From the NCBI RefSeq assembly GCF_001280205.1, contig NZ_CP012573.1:2992297-3056296 (forward strand): a stretch of DNA of 64,000 bases, written 5' to 3'. The stretch comes from Clavibacter capsici (GTDB lineage Bacteria; Actinomycetota; Actinomycetes; Actinomycetales; Microbacteriaceae). Below the pieces are notes generated by a model. It made no database searches, was not told where the DNA came from, and saw only the letters and a program-made list of their open reading frames with translations. The position numbers and the translations under genes are program-made. Positions 17,788 to 26,332 of the stretch are shown here, piece by piece; positions within the stretch are counted from its first letter, which is position 1, and each line of letters opens with the position of its first letter.

Positions 17788-18792
17788 ATGAGGTTCCCCA
17801 CCACCGGCTCCGCGCTCGTCGCGCTCACCGTCGCGACGCTCGCCCTCACCGGATGCAGCGCCGCCTCCGACCCGGCGGCCTCCGCCCCGCCGGCGTCCGG
17901 CTCCGCCACCGGCACCTTCCCCGCCACCGTCGACACGAAGTTCGGCGAGGTCACCGTGCCGAGCGAGCCGAAGCGCGTCGTCGCCCTCGGCTGGGGCGAC
18001 GCGGAGACCGCGCTCGCGCTCGGCGTGCAGCCCGTGGGCGCGTCCGACTGGCTCGGCTTCGGCGCGGACGCGGACGGCGTCGGCCCGTGGGCGCAGGGGC
18101 TCTACACCGAGGAGCCGCAGCTGATCGAGACGCTCGAGCCCTCCTACGAGGCGATCGCGGCGCTGAAGCCCGACCTCATCCTCGACACCAAGGGCTCGGG
18201 CGACCAGGCCCGCTACGACCGCCTGTCGCAGATCGCGCCCACCATCGGCGTGCCCGAGGGCGCCGACAGCTACCTCACCGACATGGAGGACCAGGTCGAC
18301 ATGGTGGCCGAGGCGCTCGGCCGCGAGGACCAGGGCGACGCCCTCCTCGACGCGGTCGACGAGCGGTTCGACGCGGTCGAGGCGGCGCACCCCGGCTGGA
18401 AGGGCAAGACCGTCACGGCGGCCACCAGGACCAGCGAGGGCTGGGGTGCGTACGTCGAGGGCAGCGAGCGCGTGGCGTTCCTGGAGAAGCTGGGCTTCGA
18501 GCAGAGCCCGACCATCGCCGGGATCCCCGCGAACGCCGGCGGCTTCTCGGTCGACGTGTCCTCCGAGCAGCTCGACCTGCTCGACGCCGACGTGATCGTC
18601 GCGTTCCCGATCTTCATCGACAAGGCCGTGATCACCGACGACCCGCTGTGGCAGGCGATCCCCGCGGTCGCGGCCGGCCACTCCATCGTCCTCGACGGCG
18701 ACGTGTCCTCCGCCTACTCGATCGGCACCACGCTCTCCACGGGCTACGCGCTCGACCGGCTCGTGCCGCTGCTGGAGACCGCGACGTCCTGA
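17788..18792 (+). CDS. Iron-siderophore ABC transporter substrate-binding lipoprotein
   Basis: A 334-aa FepB/FhuD-type binding protein. Signal peptide with lipobox LTGC (Cys about residue 22), then a Ser/Ala/Pro linker. The periplasmic-binding-protein III fold is shown by KFGEVTVPSEPKRVVALGWGD, YEAIAALKPDLILDTKGSG and LLDADVIVAFP. It captures ferric siderophore outside the membrane and delivers it to the divergently encoded permeases. The ATG at 17788 follows GAGAGG. Confidence 0.93.
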   Translation: MRFPTTGSALVALTVATLALTGCSAASDPAASAPPASGSATGTFPATVDTKFGEVTVPSEPKRVVALGWGDAETALALGVQPVGASDWLGFGADADGVGPWAQGLYTEEPQLIETLEPSYEAIAALKPDLILDTKGSGDQARYDRLSQIAPTIGVPEGADSYLTDMEDQVDMVAEALGREDQGDALLDAVDERFDAVEAAHPGWKGKTVTAATRTSEGWGAYVEGSERVAFLEKLGFEQSPTIAGIPANAGGFSVDVSSEQLDLLDADVIVAFPIFIDKAVITDDPLWQAIPAVAAGHSIVLDGDVSSAYSIGTTLSTGYALDRLVPLLETATS

Positions 18793-18808
18793 TCCGGATC
18801 CGCAGCCT

Positions 18809-18845
18809 CGAGGGCCCGTCGCGCACACGGCGCGGCGGGCCCTCG
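18809..18845. terminator. Terminator hairpin after the binding-protein gene
   Basis: A 15-base stem with one T-G wobble and a 7-base loop, 17 bases after the stop. Confidence 0.8.
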
Positions 18846-18928
18846 TCGTCGCATGGACGCCGTCCCCTCGGGCGTCCGCCATCATCGAGGGGTCGCGTCC
18901 CATCCAGGCGCCTCCCCGAAGGAGACCG

Positions 18929-19591
18929 ATGAGCACCCGCACCGCCCCCGTCCCCGCCGCCGCCGGCATCGCCTGGGTCGCCGCCGCGGTCGTCTACGTC
19001 GGCACCGAGGCCATCGCCGCTTCCGCCTTCCCCGGTTACAGCTACTCCGCCAACTACATCAGCGACCTCGGCGTCCCCGAGGTCGCCGAGTTCCAGGGCC
19101 GCACCATCGACTCGCCGCTCTCCGCCGTGATGAACGCGGGCTTCGTCCTGCAGGGCGTCCTCTACCTGGTGGCCGCCGTCATCGCGACCCGCGCCCTCCG
19201 CGCCGGTCCGCGCCACGCGTTCCTCGCCCTCGCCGTCGTGCACGCCGTCGGGATCACGGTGGTCGGCCTGGTCCACGGCAGCGCCTCGAGCGCGGCCAGC
19301 GGCATCGGCTGGATGCACGTGGTGGGCGCCGGCATGGCGATCATCGCGGGCAACGTCGCCTCGATCGTCGCGGGAGCGGGTGGCCGGCACGCGTCCGCGC
19401 CCCGCGGCTTCCGCGTCGCGAGCGTCGCGCTCGGCGTCGTGGGCCTGGTCGCGCTCGTCGTGCTGCAGTCGCTCGGCGGATCCGACGTCGACGGGATCTG
19501 GGAGCGCGGCTCCGTCTACACCGTCACCGCGTGGGAGCTCATTGCCGGCATCGCCGCGCTCGTGGCCGCCCGCCGCGTCCGCGCCGCCTGA
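18929..19591 (+). CDS. DUF998 domain-containing membrane protein
   Basis: A 220-aa protein with six predicted membrane helices. The DUF998 signature is seen in GYSYSANYISDLGVP, SPLSAVMNAGFVLQGVLYL, GSASSAASGIGWMHVVGAGMA and a final WELIAGIAALVAARR helix. Function unknown. The ATG at 18929 has GAAGGAG upstream. Monocistronic, after a terminator, and convergent with the CopD-CtaG gene. Confidence 0.88.
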   Translation: MSTRTAPVPAAAGIAWVAAAVVYVGTEAIAASAFPGYSYSANYISDLGVPEVAEFQGRTIDSPLSAVMNAGFVLQGVLYLVAAVIATRALRAGPRHAFLALAVVHAVGITVVGLVHGSASSAASGIGWMHVVGAGMAIIAGNVASIVAGAGGRHASAPRGFRVASVALGVVGLVALVVLQSLGGSDVDGIWERGSVYTVTAWELIAGIAALVAARRVRAA

Positions 19592-19624
19592 CGCCCCCTC
19601 GGGCGCGCCCGCAGCGCCCGACGA

Positions 19625-21604
19625 TCAGCGCCGCTCGGTCGCCCGCAGCGCCTCGAGGTTCCGGTTGTAGGCCTCGAGCTCGGCATCGCCGTCGCGGTCG
19701 GCCTTGCGGTCGTACCGCACGGAGTCGCGCGTGTCGCTCCGGCTCCACATGATCGCCGTGACGATCGCGAGGACCACCGTGGGGATCTCGCCGATGCTCC
19801 ACGCGATGCCGCCGCCGGCCTGCTGGTCGGCCAGCGCCGACTCGCCCCACGGCCGGCCCATCGCGCCGAACCAGTCGGCGAGCAGCAGCCCGGTGCCGGT
19901 CATGAGCGAGAGGCCGAAGAACGCGTGGAACGCCATGGTCGCGAGCAGGAGCAGCAGCCGCATCGGGTACGCGAGGCGCACCTTCATCGGGTCGACGCCG
20001 ATGAGGTTCTGCGTGAAGAGGTACCCGACGATGAGGAAGTGCACGATCATCCACTGGTGCCCGATGTGGTCGGTCGTGGCCCAGCTGAACAGCGGCGAGT
20101 AGTAGAAGACGATGAGCGACCCGGCGAAGAGCACGGCCGCGATGACCGGGTGGCCCACGAAGGACGCGAACCGCGAGTGCACCGCCAGGAGGATCCACTC
20201 GCGTCCGCCGCGGCTGCCGTCCTGCCGCTTGCGGATGGCGCGCATGGCGAGCGTCACGGGCGCGCCCGGCACGAGCAGCAGCGGGATCACCATGGCGAGC
20301 ACCATGTGCGCCAGCATGTGCGAGCTGAAGAGGTACTTCTGGTAGACGTTCACGCCGCCGTTGGTGATGTAGAAGAGCCCCACCATGCCGGCGACCCACA
20401 GGATCGTGCGGTGCACGGGCCACGCGTCGCCGCGCTTCCGCAGGCGGTGCACGCCGGCCAGGTAGAAGAAGATCCCGAACGCGCACAGCAGGATCCAGAG
20501 CAGGTCGAGGTTCCACTCCGTGAGGTAGCGCAGGGGCGTCAGCTCGGGCGGCAGGGGCTCGCCAGTGAGGATCTGCGCGGGCGTGGGATCCGGCAGCTGC
20601 GTCGCGACGACCTGGCTCACGGGCGGGGCCGTGCGGGCGAGGGCCGCGGCGACGCCGGACGCGACGCCCATGAACGCGAGCTCGGCGGTGACCAGCCACC
20701 AGAACGGGCCGCGCGCCGCGGATCCGCGCTCCTCGAGCCGCCCGATGAGCACCCGGCGGTACGCGGCGCCGAACAGGCCGAGCGCGAGCAGGGCCGCGAC
20801 CTTGATGAGGACCAGCAGCCCGTAGGCGGTCAGCAGCCGGTCGAGCGACCCGACCCGGATCTCCGCGCTCACGTACCCGGACGCCGCGACGACCACGAAG
20901 CACACGAGCGCCACGGCCGAGTAGCGCCGGAGCACCGGCACGAGCCGGTCGCCGTCGAGCTTCGACCGCAGCAGCACCATCGTGAGCAGGCCCCCCAGCC
21001 ACACGGCGGCGAAGACGAGGTGGAGGCCGAGCGCGTTGACCGCGGCGTCGTGCCCCTCGGTGCCGCCCGCGTGGCCCTGCTGCGCCATGGGCACGAGGCC
21101 GCCGACCGCGATGACGAGCACGAACGCGATGGCCGTGTGGTTGCGCACCGCGAAGCACAGCACCGTGACGGTGGCGGCGATCAGCGTGGTGGCGAGCCAG
21201 GCCTGGCCCACGGAGATCTGCGTGAGCACGAGCCCGAGGCTCGTCCCGAACTCCGCGCTGAAGGAGAAGGGCGTGCCCGAGACGCTGAGGAAGGTGAAGA
21301 ACGCGGTGATCGCGGAGGCGACCGTCCAGAGGGCGGCGCCGGCTGCCGCGATGTCGAGGGCCCGGCCGTACTCCGGGCGCTGCCGGGAGAGCGCGAAGGC
21401 CGCGAGCAGCAGCGCGCCGATGGCCGTGGCCGCCGAGATGTTGACCATCATCTTCGCGGCGGGCAGCCCGTAGCGGACCACGGGACCCGCGTCCTCGAGG
21501 AGCTGGGGAGCGGCTCCTCCGCCGATGGCGAGCGCGGCCAGCAGGGAGAGGAACGCGACGATGAGGAGGGCGGATGGCCCCGCGACGCGGAGGAGTCTGG
21601 GCAT
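19625..21604 (-). CDS. CopD-CtaG fusion: copper-resistance/cytochrome c oxidase assembly membrane protein
   Basis: A 659-aa polytopic protein. The first half (to about residue 310) is CopD-like, with helices carrying GLHLVFAAVWLGGLLTMVLL and YGLLVLIKVAALLALGLFG. The second half is a caa3-type CtaG domain with SSHMLAHMVLAMVIPLLLV, HPVIAAVLF, HQWMIVHFLIVGYLF and FHAFFGLSLMTGTG, rich in intramembrane His. It probably handles copper delivery to the oxidase. The ATG at 21604 is 9 bases after a TAGGCT -10 element. Confidence 0.92.
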   Translation of the reverse strand: MPRLLRVAGPSALLIVAFLSLLAALAIGGGAAPQLLEDAGPVVRYGLPAAKMMVNISAATAIGALLLAAFALSRQRPEYGRALDIAAAGAALWTVASAITAFFTFLSVSGTPFSFSAEFGTSLGLVLTQISVGQAWLATTLIAATVTVLCFAVRNHTAIAFVLVIAVGGLVPMAQQGHAGGTEGHDAAVNALGLHLVFAAVWLGGLLTMVLLRSKLDGDRLVPVLRRYSAVALVCFVVVAASGYVSAEIRVGSLDRLLTAYGLLVLIKVAALLALGLFGAAYRRVLIGRLEERGSAARGPFWWLVTAELAFMGVASGVAAALARTAPPVSQVVATQLPDPTPAQILTGEPLPPELTPLRYLTEWNLDLLWILLCAFGIFFYLAGVHRLRKRGDAWPVHRTILWVAGMVGLFYITNGGVNVYQKYLFSSHMLAHMVLAMVIPLLLVPGAPVTLAMRAIRKRQDGSRGGREWILLAVHSRFASFVGHPVIAAVLFAGSLIVFYYSPLFSWATTDHIGHQWMIVHFLIVGYLFTQNLIGVDPMKVRLAYPMRLLLLLATMAFHAFFGLSLMTGTGLLLADWFGAMGRPWGESALADQQAGGGIAWSIGEIPTVVLAIVTAIMWSRSDTRDSVRYDRKADRDGDAELEAYNRNLEALRATERR

Positions 21605-21682
21605 GAGGGGATCAGCCTAGCTCGCCCGTCCTGACGGGCGGCTGGCGGCCGCGGGGCCGTCCGCGACCGGCCCGGGACGCGA

Positions 21683-21718
21683 CAGCGGGGGCGCCGACCG
21701 GAGTCGGCGCCCCCGCTG
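21683..21718. terminator. Terminator hairpin after hup
   Basis: A perfect 16-base stem with a CGGA loop, between the HU gene and the CopD-CtaG gene. Confidence 0.85.
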
Positions 21719-21736
21719 GGCGTGAGGTGAGGAGGA

Positions 21737-22024
21737 CTACTTGACGGCGGCCTTGAGCTTGCTGCCGGCGGAGACCTTGACGCCCTTGGACGCCTTGATC
21801 TCGAGGGGCTCGCCCGTCTGCGGGTTGCGGCCCGTGCGCGCGGCGCGAGCCGTCTGCTCGAACGCGACCCAGCCCGGGATGGTGACCTTGACGCCGTCGG
21901 CGACGTTGGTCGCGACGGTGGAGAAGAGCGCGTCCAGCACGCCGTTGACGGCGGCCTGGCTCTGGCCCGACTCCGCGGCGACGGCGGCAACGAGCTCGGT
22001 GCGGTTGAGTGACTTGTCAGCCAT
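21737..22024 (-). CDS. hup: HU family DNA-binding protein
   Basis: A 95-aa histone-like protein that bends and compacts DNA. It begins MADKSLNRTELVAAVAAESG and has the DNA-contact arm motif GRNPQTGEPLEI. Unlike mycobacterial HupB it lacks the long Lys/Ala-rich tail and ends SKLKAAVK. The ATG at 22024 has GAGGAGGAC upstream. Located downstream of the L28-L33-S14 operon with its own terminator. Confidence 0.96.
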   Translation of the reverse strand: MADKSLNRTELVAAVAAESGQSQAAVNGVLDALFSTVATNVADGVKVTIPGWVAFEQTARAARTGRNPQTGEPLEIKASKGVKVSAGSKLKAAVK

Positions 22025-22155
22025 GGGTGTCCTCCTCGGACCTGGTGCCGTTCATCTCGAGCGGCCGTGTGGTGGATGGTGTCTGTCTACGTCAGCGGAC
22101 CGTTCGACCCGACGGGGCCATCGGCGGTCCGTTCGGCCGTACGGCCGCTTGGAAC

Positions 22156-22461
22156 CTACCAGCTGGACTTCGTGATGCCCGGAAGCTCGCCGCGGTGGGC
22201 CATGTCACGGAAGCGCACGCGGGAGATGCCGAACTTCGACAGGTTGCCGCGGGGGCGACCGTCGATGCCGTCGCGCTGGCGGACGCGGACGGGCGAGGCG
22301 TCGCGCGGGAGGCGCTGGATGCCGGCGCGGGCCGCCTCGCGGCTCTCGTCGGTGCCGTTCGGGTCCACGAGGGCCTTCTTCAGCTCGAGGCGCTTCGCGG
22401 CGTACCGCTCGACGATGACCTTGCGCTGCTCGTTGCGGGCGATCTTGCTCTTCTTGGCCAT
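22156..22461 (-). CDS. rpsN: 30S ribosomal protein S14, zinc-free type
   Basis: A 101-aa S14 of the long, cysteine-free form: [14 protein letters not shown] at the start, [14 protein letters not shown] and [14 protein letters not shown] at the end. The zinc-binding short S14 has two CxxC pairs; none is present here. Third gene of the rpmB-rpmG-rpsN operon, 2 bases after the L33 stop. In relatives such Zn-free paralogues are often made when zinc is scarce. Confidence 0.96.
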   Translation of the reverse strand: MAKKSKIARNEQRKVIVERYAAKRLELKKALVDPNGTDESREAARAGIQRLPRDASPVRVRQRDGIDGRPRGNLSKFGISRVRFRDMAHRGELPGITKSSW

Positions 22462-22463
22462 GG

Positions 22464-22631
22464 TTAGCGCTCCTCGCGGAAGTCGACGTGCTTGCGGACG
22501 ACCGGGTCGTACTTCTTCAGCACGAGGCGGTCGGGGTTGTTGCGGCGGTTCTTGCGGGTCACGTACGTGTACCCGGTGCCAGCCGTCGAGCGGAGCTTGA
22601 TGATCGGACGGACGTCCTGCTGCTTGGCCAT
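22464..22631 (-). CDS. rpmG: 50S ribosomal protein L33, zinc-free type
   Basis: A 55-aa L33 ([20 protein letters not shown]..., ending HVDFREER). No Cys, so no zinc ribbon. The ATG at 22631 shares a base with the L28 stop (TAATG), so translation is coupled. Middle gene of the operon. Confidence 0.96.
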   Translation of the reverse strand: MAKQQDVRPIIKLRSTAGTGYTYVTRKNRRNNPDRLVLKKYDPVVRKHVDFREER

Positions 22632-22867
22632 TAGATCTTCACCCCACGACCGAGGAGGTCCTTGACGACGGACTCGATGCCGCGGGCGTCGATGACCTTG
22701 ATGCCCTTCGCGGAGAGCGTGAGCTTGACGTTGCGACGCAGCGAGGGGACGTAGTACGTCTTCTTCTGCACGTTCGGGTCGAAGCGGCGCTTGGTGCGCC
22801 GGTGCGAGTGCGAGATGTTGTGTCCGAAGCCGGGGACGGCGCCGGTCACCTGGCAGGTTGCTGCCAT
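22631..22867 (-). CDS. rpmB: 50S ribosomal protein L28, zinc-free type
   Basis: A 78-aa L28: [20 protein letters not shown], then [14 protein letters not shown]. The first CxxC pair is broken (Cys5 kept, partner position Thr8) and the second pair is absent, so it cannot bind structural zinc in the usual way. The ATG at 22867 follows GGAGGAAA. A hairpin lies in the leader at 22887-22906. First gene of the operon that also makes L33 and S14. Confidence 0.96.
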   Translation of the reverse strand: MAATCQVTGAVPGFGHNISHSHRRTKRRFDPNVQKKTYYVPSLRRNVKLTLSAKGIKVIDARGIESVVKDLLGRGVKI

Positions 22868-22886
22868 GGTTTCCTCCGTAGGTACC

Positions 22887-22906
22887 GTAGGGCGAGACCG
22901 CCCTAC
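22887..22906 (-). promoter_or_regulatory. Leader hairpin upstream of rpmB
   Basis: A perfect 8-base inverted repeat (GTAGGGCG and its complement) with a 4-base loop, 20 bases upstream of the L28 start. It could be an autoregulatory leader element or an operator. Confidence 0.45.
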
Positions 22907-23044
22907 CCAAGATTTCTTGTCGGCACGCCGGGACCCCGGATCTCGATGAGGAGGGGGATCGGCGCACATGCGAGCGGATGAGCCGCTCGGCCAAGGATCG
23001 AGGCTACGCGACGACACGCCCGGACGCAAGCCGGAGGCCCGGGA

Positions 23045-23491
23045 TCATGCGGATGCGGGCGTCCCCGCCTGGCGCGCGGAGGCGTCGGCGGAGGCCGCGT
23101 CGGCAGCGCGGCGCGTGCACTCGGCGCAGAGGCCGAAGACGTCGACCACGTGGCTCGGCGCCGTGAAGCCGTTGCGGGCCGCGACGTCGTGCGCCCACGA
23201 CTCGACCTCGTCGGCCGCGATCTCGACCGTCTTGCCGCAGACCCGGCAGATGAGGTGGTGGTGGTGGCCGCCCGTGGCGCACGTGCGGTAGAGCGCCTCG
23301 CCGTCGGGCGACTGCAGGGAGTCCGCGTCGCCCTCGGCAGCGAGGTCGCCGAGCGCCCGGTAGACCGTGGCGAGGCCGATGGGGGATCCGGCGTCGTGCA
23401 GGCGCGCGTGCAGCCGCTGCGCGCTCACGAAGTCCGAGGACGCGTCCAGCGCCTGCCGCACGGCCTCCCGCTGCCACGTGTTCCGCTTCAT
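23045..23491 (-). CDS. zur: Fur family transcriptional regulator, probably the zinc regulator Zur
   Basis: A 148-aa Fur-fold repressor. The N-terminal winged helix has TWQREAVRQALDASSDFVSAQ and GLATVYRALGDLA. The dimer domain has the metal-site GGHHHHLICRVCGKTVEI and two CxxC pairs (CRVC and CAEC) for structural zinc. Its stop-proximal neighbours are the zinc-free ribosomal operon and its start overlaps the ZnuB gene by 4 bases, so it is the last gene of the zinc-import operon. Zinc specificity is inferred from this setting. Confidence 0.88.
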   Translation of the reverse strand: MKRNTWQREAVRQALDASSDFVSAQRLHARLHDAGSPIGLATVYRALGDLAAEGDADSLQSPDGEALYRTCATGGHHHHLICRVCGKTVEIAADEVESWAHDVAARNGFTAPSHVVDVFGLCAECTRRAADAASADASARQAGTPASA

Positions 23492-24414
23492 GCCCGTGCC
23501 CTCCCGGCGGGCGATCCTCCCCGCCCTGCCAGGGTACGCGTCCCGCCCGACGTCCCGGTGCGCGCGCGGATCGCCTCGATGATCCGGCAGACCAGGTAGA
23601 TGGTGAACGAGATCGTGGTGACGTACGGGCTGATCGGGATGCTGCTGCCGAGCGCCAGCATGATGCCGCCGACGATGCTCGTGAGCGCGAACAGCACGCT
23701 GAGCGACACGACGACCCGCGGCGTCGAGGAGACGCGCATGGCGGCGGCGGCCGGCGTGACCAGCAGCGAGAGCACGAGCAGCGCGCCGACGATCTGGATG
23801 GAGACCGCCGTGCCGAGCCCGAGCAGCACCATGAACACGATGGAGAGCAGGCGCACGGGGATGCCCCGCGCGGCCGCCACGTCCGGGTCGACGCTCGCGA
23901 ACATCAGCGGCCGCCAGACCACGGCGAGCCCCAGGATGACGACCGCGCCGATGGCCACGAGGTAGCCGAGCTGGGGGTTGTCGACCGAGACGATCTGGCC
24001 CGTGAGCAGGCCGAACTTGTTGCTCGCGCGGCCGTCGTACAGGGCGAGGAACAGGATCCCGAGGCCCAGGCCGAACGGCATGAGGACGGCGATGATCGAG
24101 TTGCGGTCCTTCGCGCGCGTGCCGAGCACGCCGATGGCGATCGCGGCGATGAGCGAGCCCACGAGGGATCCGCCGACCACGTTCACGCCGAGCAGCAGGG
24201 CCGCCGCCGCGCCCGCGAACGAGAGCTCGCTCACGCCGTGGACCGCGAAGGCGAGGTCGCGCGTCATCACGAACACGCCGATGAGGCCGCCCACGACGCC
24301 GAGCACGGCGCCCGCGATGATGCTGTTCCGCAGCAGCGCGACGAGCGCGCCGTAGTCGGAGAAGTCGAACAGGCGCGACCAGACGTCGCCCGCGTCCGCG
24401 AGCAGGTGGATCAC
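23488..24414 (-). CDS. znuB: Zinc/manganese ABC transporter permease (ZnuB type)
   Basis: A 308-aa ABC-3 family permease with about eight helices. Typical motifs are FMVTRDLAFAVHGVSELSFAGAA near residues 50-70, the DRNSIIAVLMPFGLGLGILFLAL span and LLVLSLLVTPAAAA. It forms the metal channel with ZnuC and ZnuA. It overlaps znuC by 4 bases and zur by 4 bases. The C-terminus ends in a basic, Gly/Arg-rich tail. Confidence 0.9.
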   Translation of the reverse strand: MIHLLADAGDVWSRLFDFSDYGALVALLRNSIIAGAVLGVVGGLIGVFVMTRDLAFAVHGVSELSFAGAAAALLLGVNVVGGSLVGSLIAAIAIGVLGTRAKDRNSIIAVLMPFGLGLGILFLALYDGRASNKFGLLTGQIVSVDNPQLGYLVAIGAVVILGLAVVWRPLMFASVDPDVAAARGIPVRLLSIVFMVLLGLGTAVSIQIVGALLVLSLLVTPAAAAMRVSSTPRVVVSLSVLFALTSIVGGIMLALGSSIPISPYVTTISFTIYLVCRIIEAIRARTGTSGGTRTLAGRGGSPAGRARA

Positions 24415-25310
24415 GCGGCCCTCCCGTCGGCCGAGCCCGAGCCGGTGTCGGCGTCGGCGTCGGCGCCGTGGAGGCCGTGCGGCCCGTGGTCGCCGTGCTC
24501 GTCGTGCTCCTCGTCGTCGTGCGAGTGGTGCCCGTGCGGGTCGTCGGTGGCGCCCACCACGACGATGCGGCCGCGCACGCGCACGACGTCGACGGGCGTC
24601 CCGTAGAGCGAGCTCAGCACCTCCGAGTCGAGCACCTCGTCTGGCGCTCCGATGCGGAAGCGCCCGCCCACGAGGTAGAGGACCCGGTCGACCATGTCGA
24701 GCACGGGGTTGATGTCGTGCGTGACGAACACCACGGCGGCGTCCGTCTCGCGGCGGTGCCGGTCGATCAGCTCGCTGACCACGCGCTGGTGCGCGAGGTC
24801 GAGGCTGAGGAGCGGCTCGTCGCAGAGGAGGAGCCGCGGATCCGACGCGAGCGCCTGGGCCACGCGCAGGCGCTGCTGCTCGCCGCCGGAGAGGGTCGCG
24901 ACCGGCGCGTCGGCGTACGCCGTGGCACCGACCGCGTCGAGCAGCTCGTCGATCCGAGCGCGCTCGGCCCGCCGGCTGATCGGCAGACCCCAGCGGTGGC
25001 CGGTGACGCCGAAGCCGACGAGGTCGCGCGCGCGCACGGGCGTGGACGCGGTGATGAGCTTCTGCTGCGGGACGTAGCCGATGCGGCGCGCACCGCGCCG
25101 CACCGGCTCGTCGAGGAAGCGCATCTCCCCCGACGTGAGGCGCTGTGCCCCGAGGACGGACTTCAGGAAGCTGGTCTTGCCGGATCCGTTCGGGCCGAGC
25201 ACCGCGACGAACTCGCCGGGCGCCACGTCGAGGTCGAGTCCGCTCCAGAGGGTGCGCGCGCCGAACGCCAGCGTCGCGTCCCGGAGGCTGAGGACGGGTG
25301 AGCCGGTCAC
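24411..25310 (-). CDS. znuC: Zinc/manganese ABC transporter ATP-binding protein (ZnuC type) with His-rich tail
   Basis: A 299-aa ATPase. Walker A GPNGSGKTS, signature LSGGEQQRLRVAQALA, Walker B LLLCDEPLLSLD and the switch His in VTHDINPV. The C-terminal 45 residues are strongly His/Asp/Glu-rich (for example HGHHSHDDEEHDEHGDHG), a likely cytoplasmic zinc-binding tail. The GTG at 25310 overlaps the znuA stop by 4 bases (GTGA); the longer upstream frame is antisense-like and rejected. Confidence 0.9.
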   Translation of the reverse strand: MTGSPVLSLRDATLAFGARTLWSGLDLDVAPGEFVAVLGPNGSGKTSFLKSVLGAQRLTSGEMRFLDEPVRRGARRIGYVPQQKLITASTPVRARDLVGFGVTGHRWGLPISRRAERARIDELLDAVGATAYADAPVATLSGGEQQRLRVAQALASDPRLLLCDEPLLSLDLAHQRVVSELIDRHRRETDAAVVFVTHDINPVLDMVDRVLYLVGGRFRIGAPDEVLDSEVLSSLYGTPVDVVRVRGRIVVVGATDDPHGHHSHDDEEHDEHGDHGPHGLHGADADADTGSGSADGRAA

Positions 25311-26260
25311 GATCCCCGGATCGCGGAGGCCACGGCGTCGACGTTCTGGGTCATCCACTCAACGTACCCGCTGCCCGCGGGCAGGTCGGCGGGGAGCGTC
25401 TCGGTGACCGGGACGACGGGGACGCCCGCGGCCTTGGCGGCGGCGACGACCTGGTCGGTCGTGGCGCCCGTGGTCTGCGCGTTGTAGACGAGCGCGGCGA
25501 CCTTCTTCTCCGAGAAGAGCGCGAGCGTCTCCTTCAGCACGTCGGCGGGGACGTCGGTTCCCTCCTCGATCGCCTCGCTGAACTCGTCCGGCGTGCGGTT
25601 CTCGAGGCCCATGGCGCTCGTCATGTACAGGGGCACGGGCTCGGTGATGGCGACGCCCTTGCCGGTGCCCGCCGCCTTCGCGTCGGCCTCCGCGGAGGCG
25701 ATGCCGTCGAGCTTCGCGGTGAACGCCTGCTCGTTGGCCTCGAAGGTGGAGGCTCCGGCCGAGTCCGCCTTCGAGAACGCCTGCTCGATCTCCTCGGCCA
25801 GCTTCTTCATCGTGGGCACGTCGTACCAGACGTGCTCGTTGAACTCCCCCTCGGCCGGCTCCTGGTCGTAGCCGGAGATGTCGGCGGCGTTGAGGAGGAC
25901 GGGGCTCTTGCCGCCCGGGAGGGCCTGGATCATCGTGTCGACGAAGTCGTCGTAGCCGCCGCCGTTCTGGATCACGACGTCGGCCGTGGAGAGGGCCAGC
26001 TGGTCGCGCGACGTGGCCTGGTACTCGTGCGGGTCCTTGTCCGGGCTGTCGATGATGGAGGTGACCTTCACGTCGTCTCCGCCGATCTGCTTCGCGATGT
26101 CGCCGTAGACGTCGGTCGAGGCGACGACCTCGAGGGTCCCGTCGGCGGACGCCGAGGCGGTGGCGTCTCCCGAGGGGGAGCCGGATCCGGAGGCGCAGCC
26201 CGCGAGGGGGACGGCGAGGAGCGAGGCGGCGAGCAGGGCGGTGAGGGGGCGACGGTTCAT
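25307..26260 (-). CDS. znuA: Zinc-binding ABC transporter substrate-binding lipoprotein (ZnuA type)
   Basis: A 317-aa cluster A-I binding protein. Signal peptide with lipobox LAGC (Cys about residue 22). The metal ligands fit the family: His in DKDPHEYQAT, His in FNEHVWYDVPT, and an acidic ligand region near EEGTDVP; the third His common in Zn binders (around TEPVPLYM) is not obvious. First gene of the znuA-znuC-znuB-zur operon. A Zur-like palindrome lies 15-39 bases upstream of the ATG. Confidence 0.9.
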   Translation of the reverse strand: MNRRPLTALLAASLLAVPLAGCASGSGSPSGDATASASADGTLEVVASTDVYGDIAKQIGGDDVKVTSIIDSPDKDPHEYQATSRDQLALSTADVVIQNGGGYDDFVDTMIQALPGGKSPVLLNAADISGYDQEPAEGEFNEHVWYDVPTMKKLAEEIEQAFSKADSAGASTFEANEQAFTAKLDGIASAEADAKAAGTGKGVAITEPVPLYMTSAMGLENRTPDEFSEAIEEGTDVPADVLKETLALFSEKKVAALVYNAQTTGATTDQVVAAAKAAGVPVVPVTETLPADLPAGSGYVEWMTQNVDAVASAIRGS

Positions 26261-26274
26261 GGATCCGACGATAC

Positions 26275-26299
26275 GGTACTGATAACGGTTGTCAGTACC
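26275..26299. promoter_or_regulatory. Zur-like operator palindrome
   Basis: A 25-base near-perfect palindrome with arms starting GGTACTGA and core TGATAACGGTTGTCA, just upstream of znuA. Only one base pair besides the centre is mismatched. The core follows the TGAxAAnnnTTxTCA layout of actinobacterial Zur boxes. Confidence 0.7.
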
Positions 26300-26332
26300 A
26301 ACGGGGCACCGCTGTGGACTCCGCGTCCGGGG

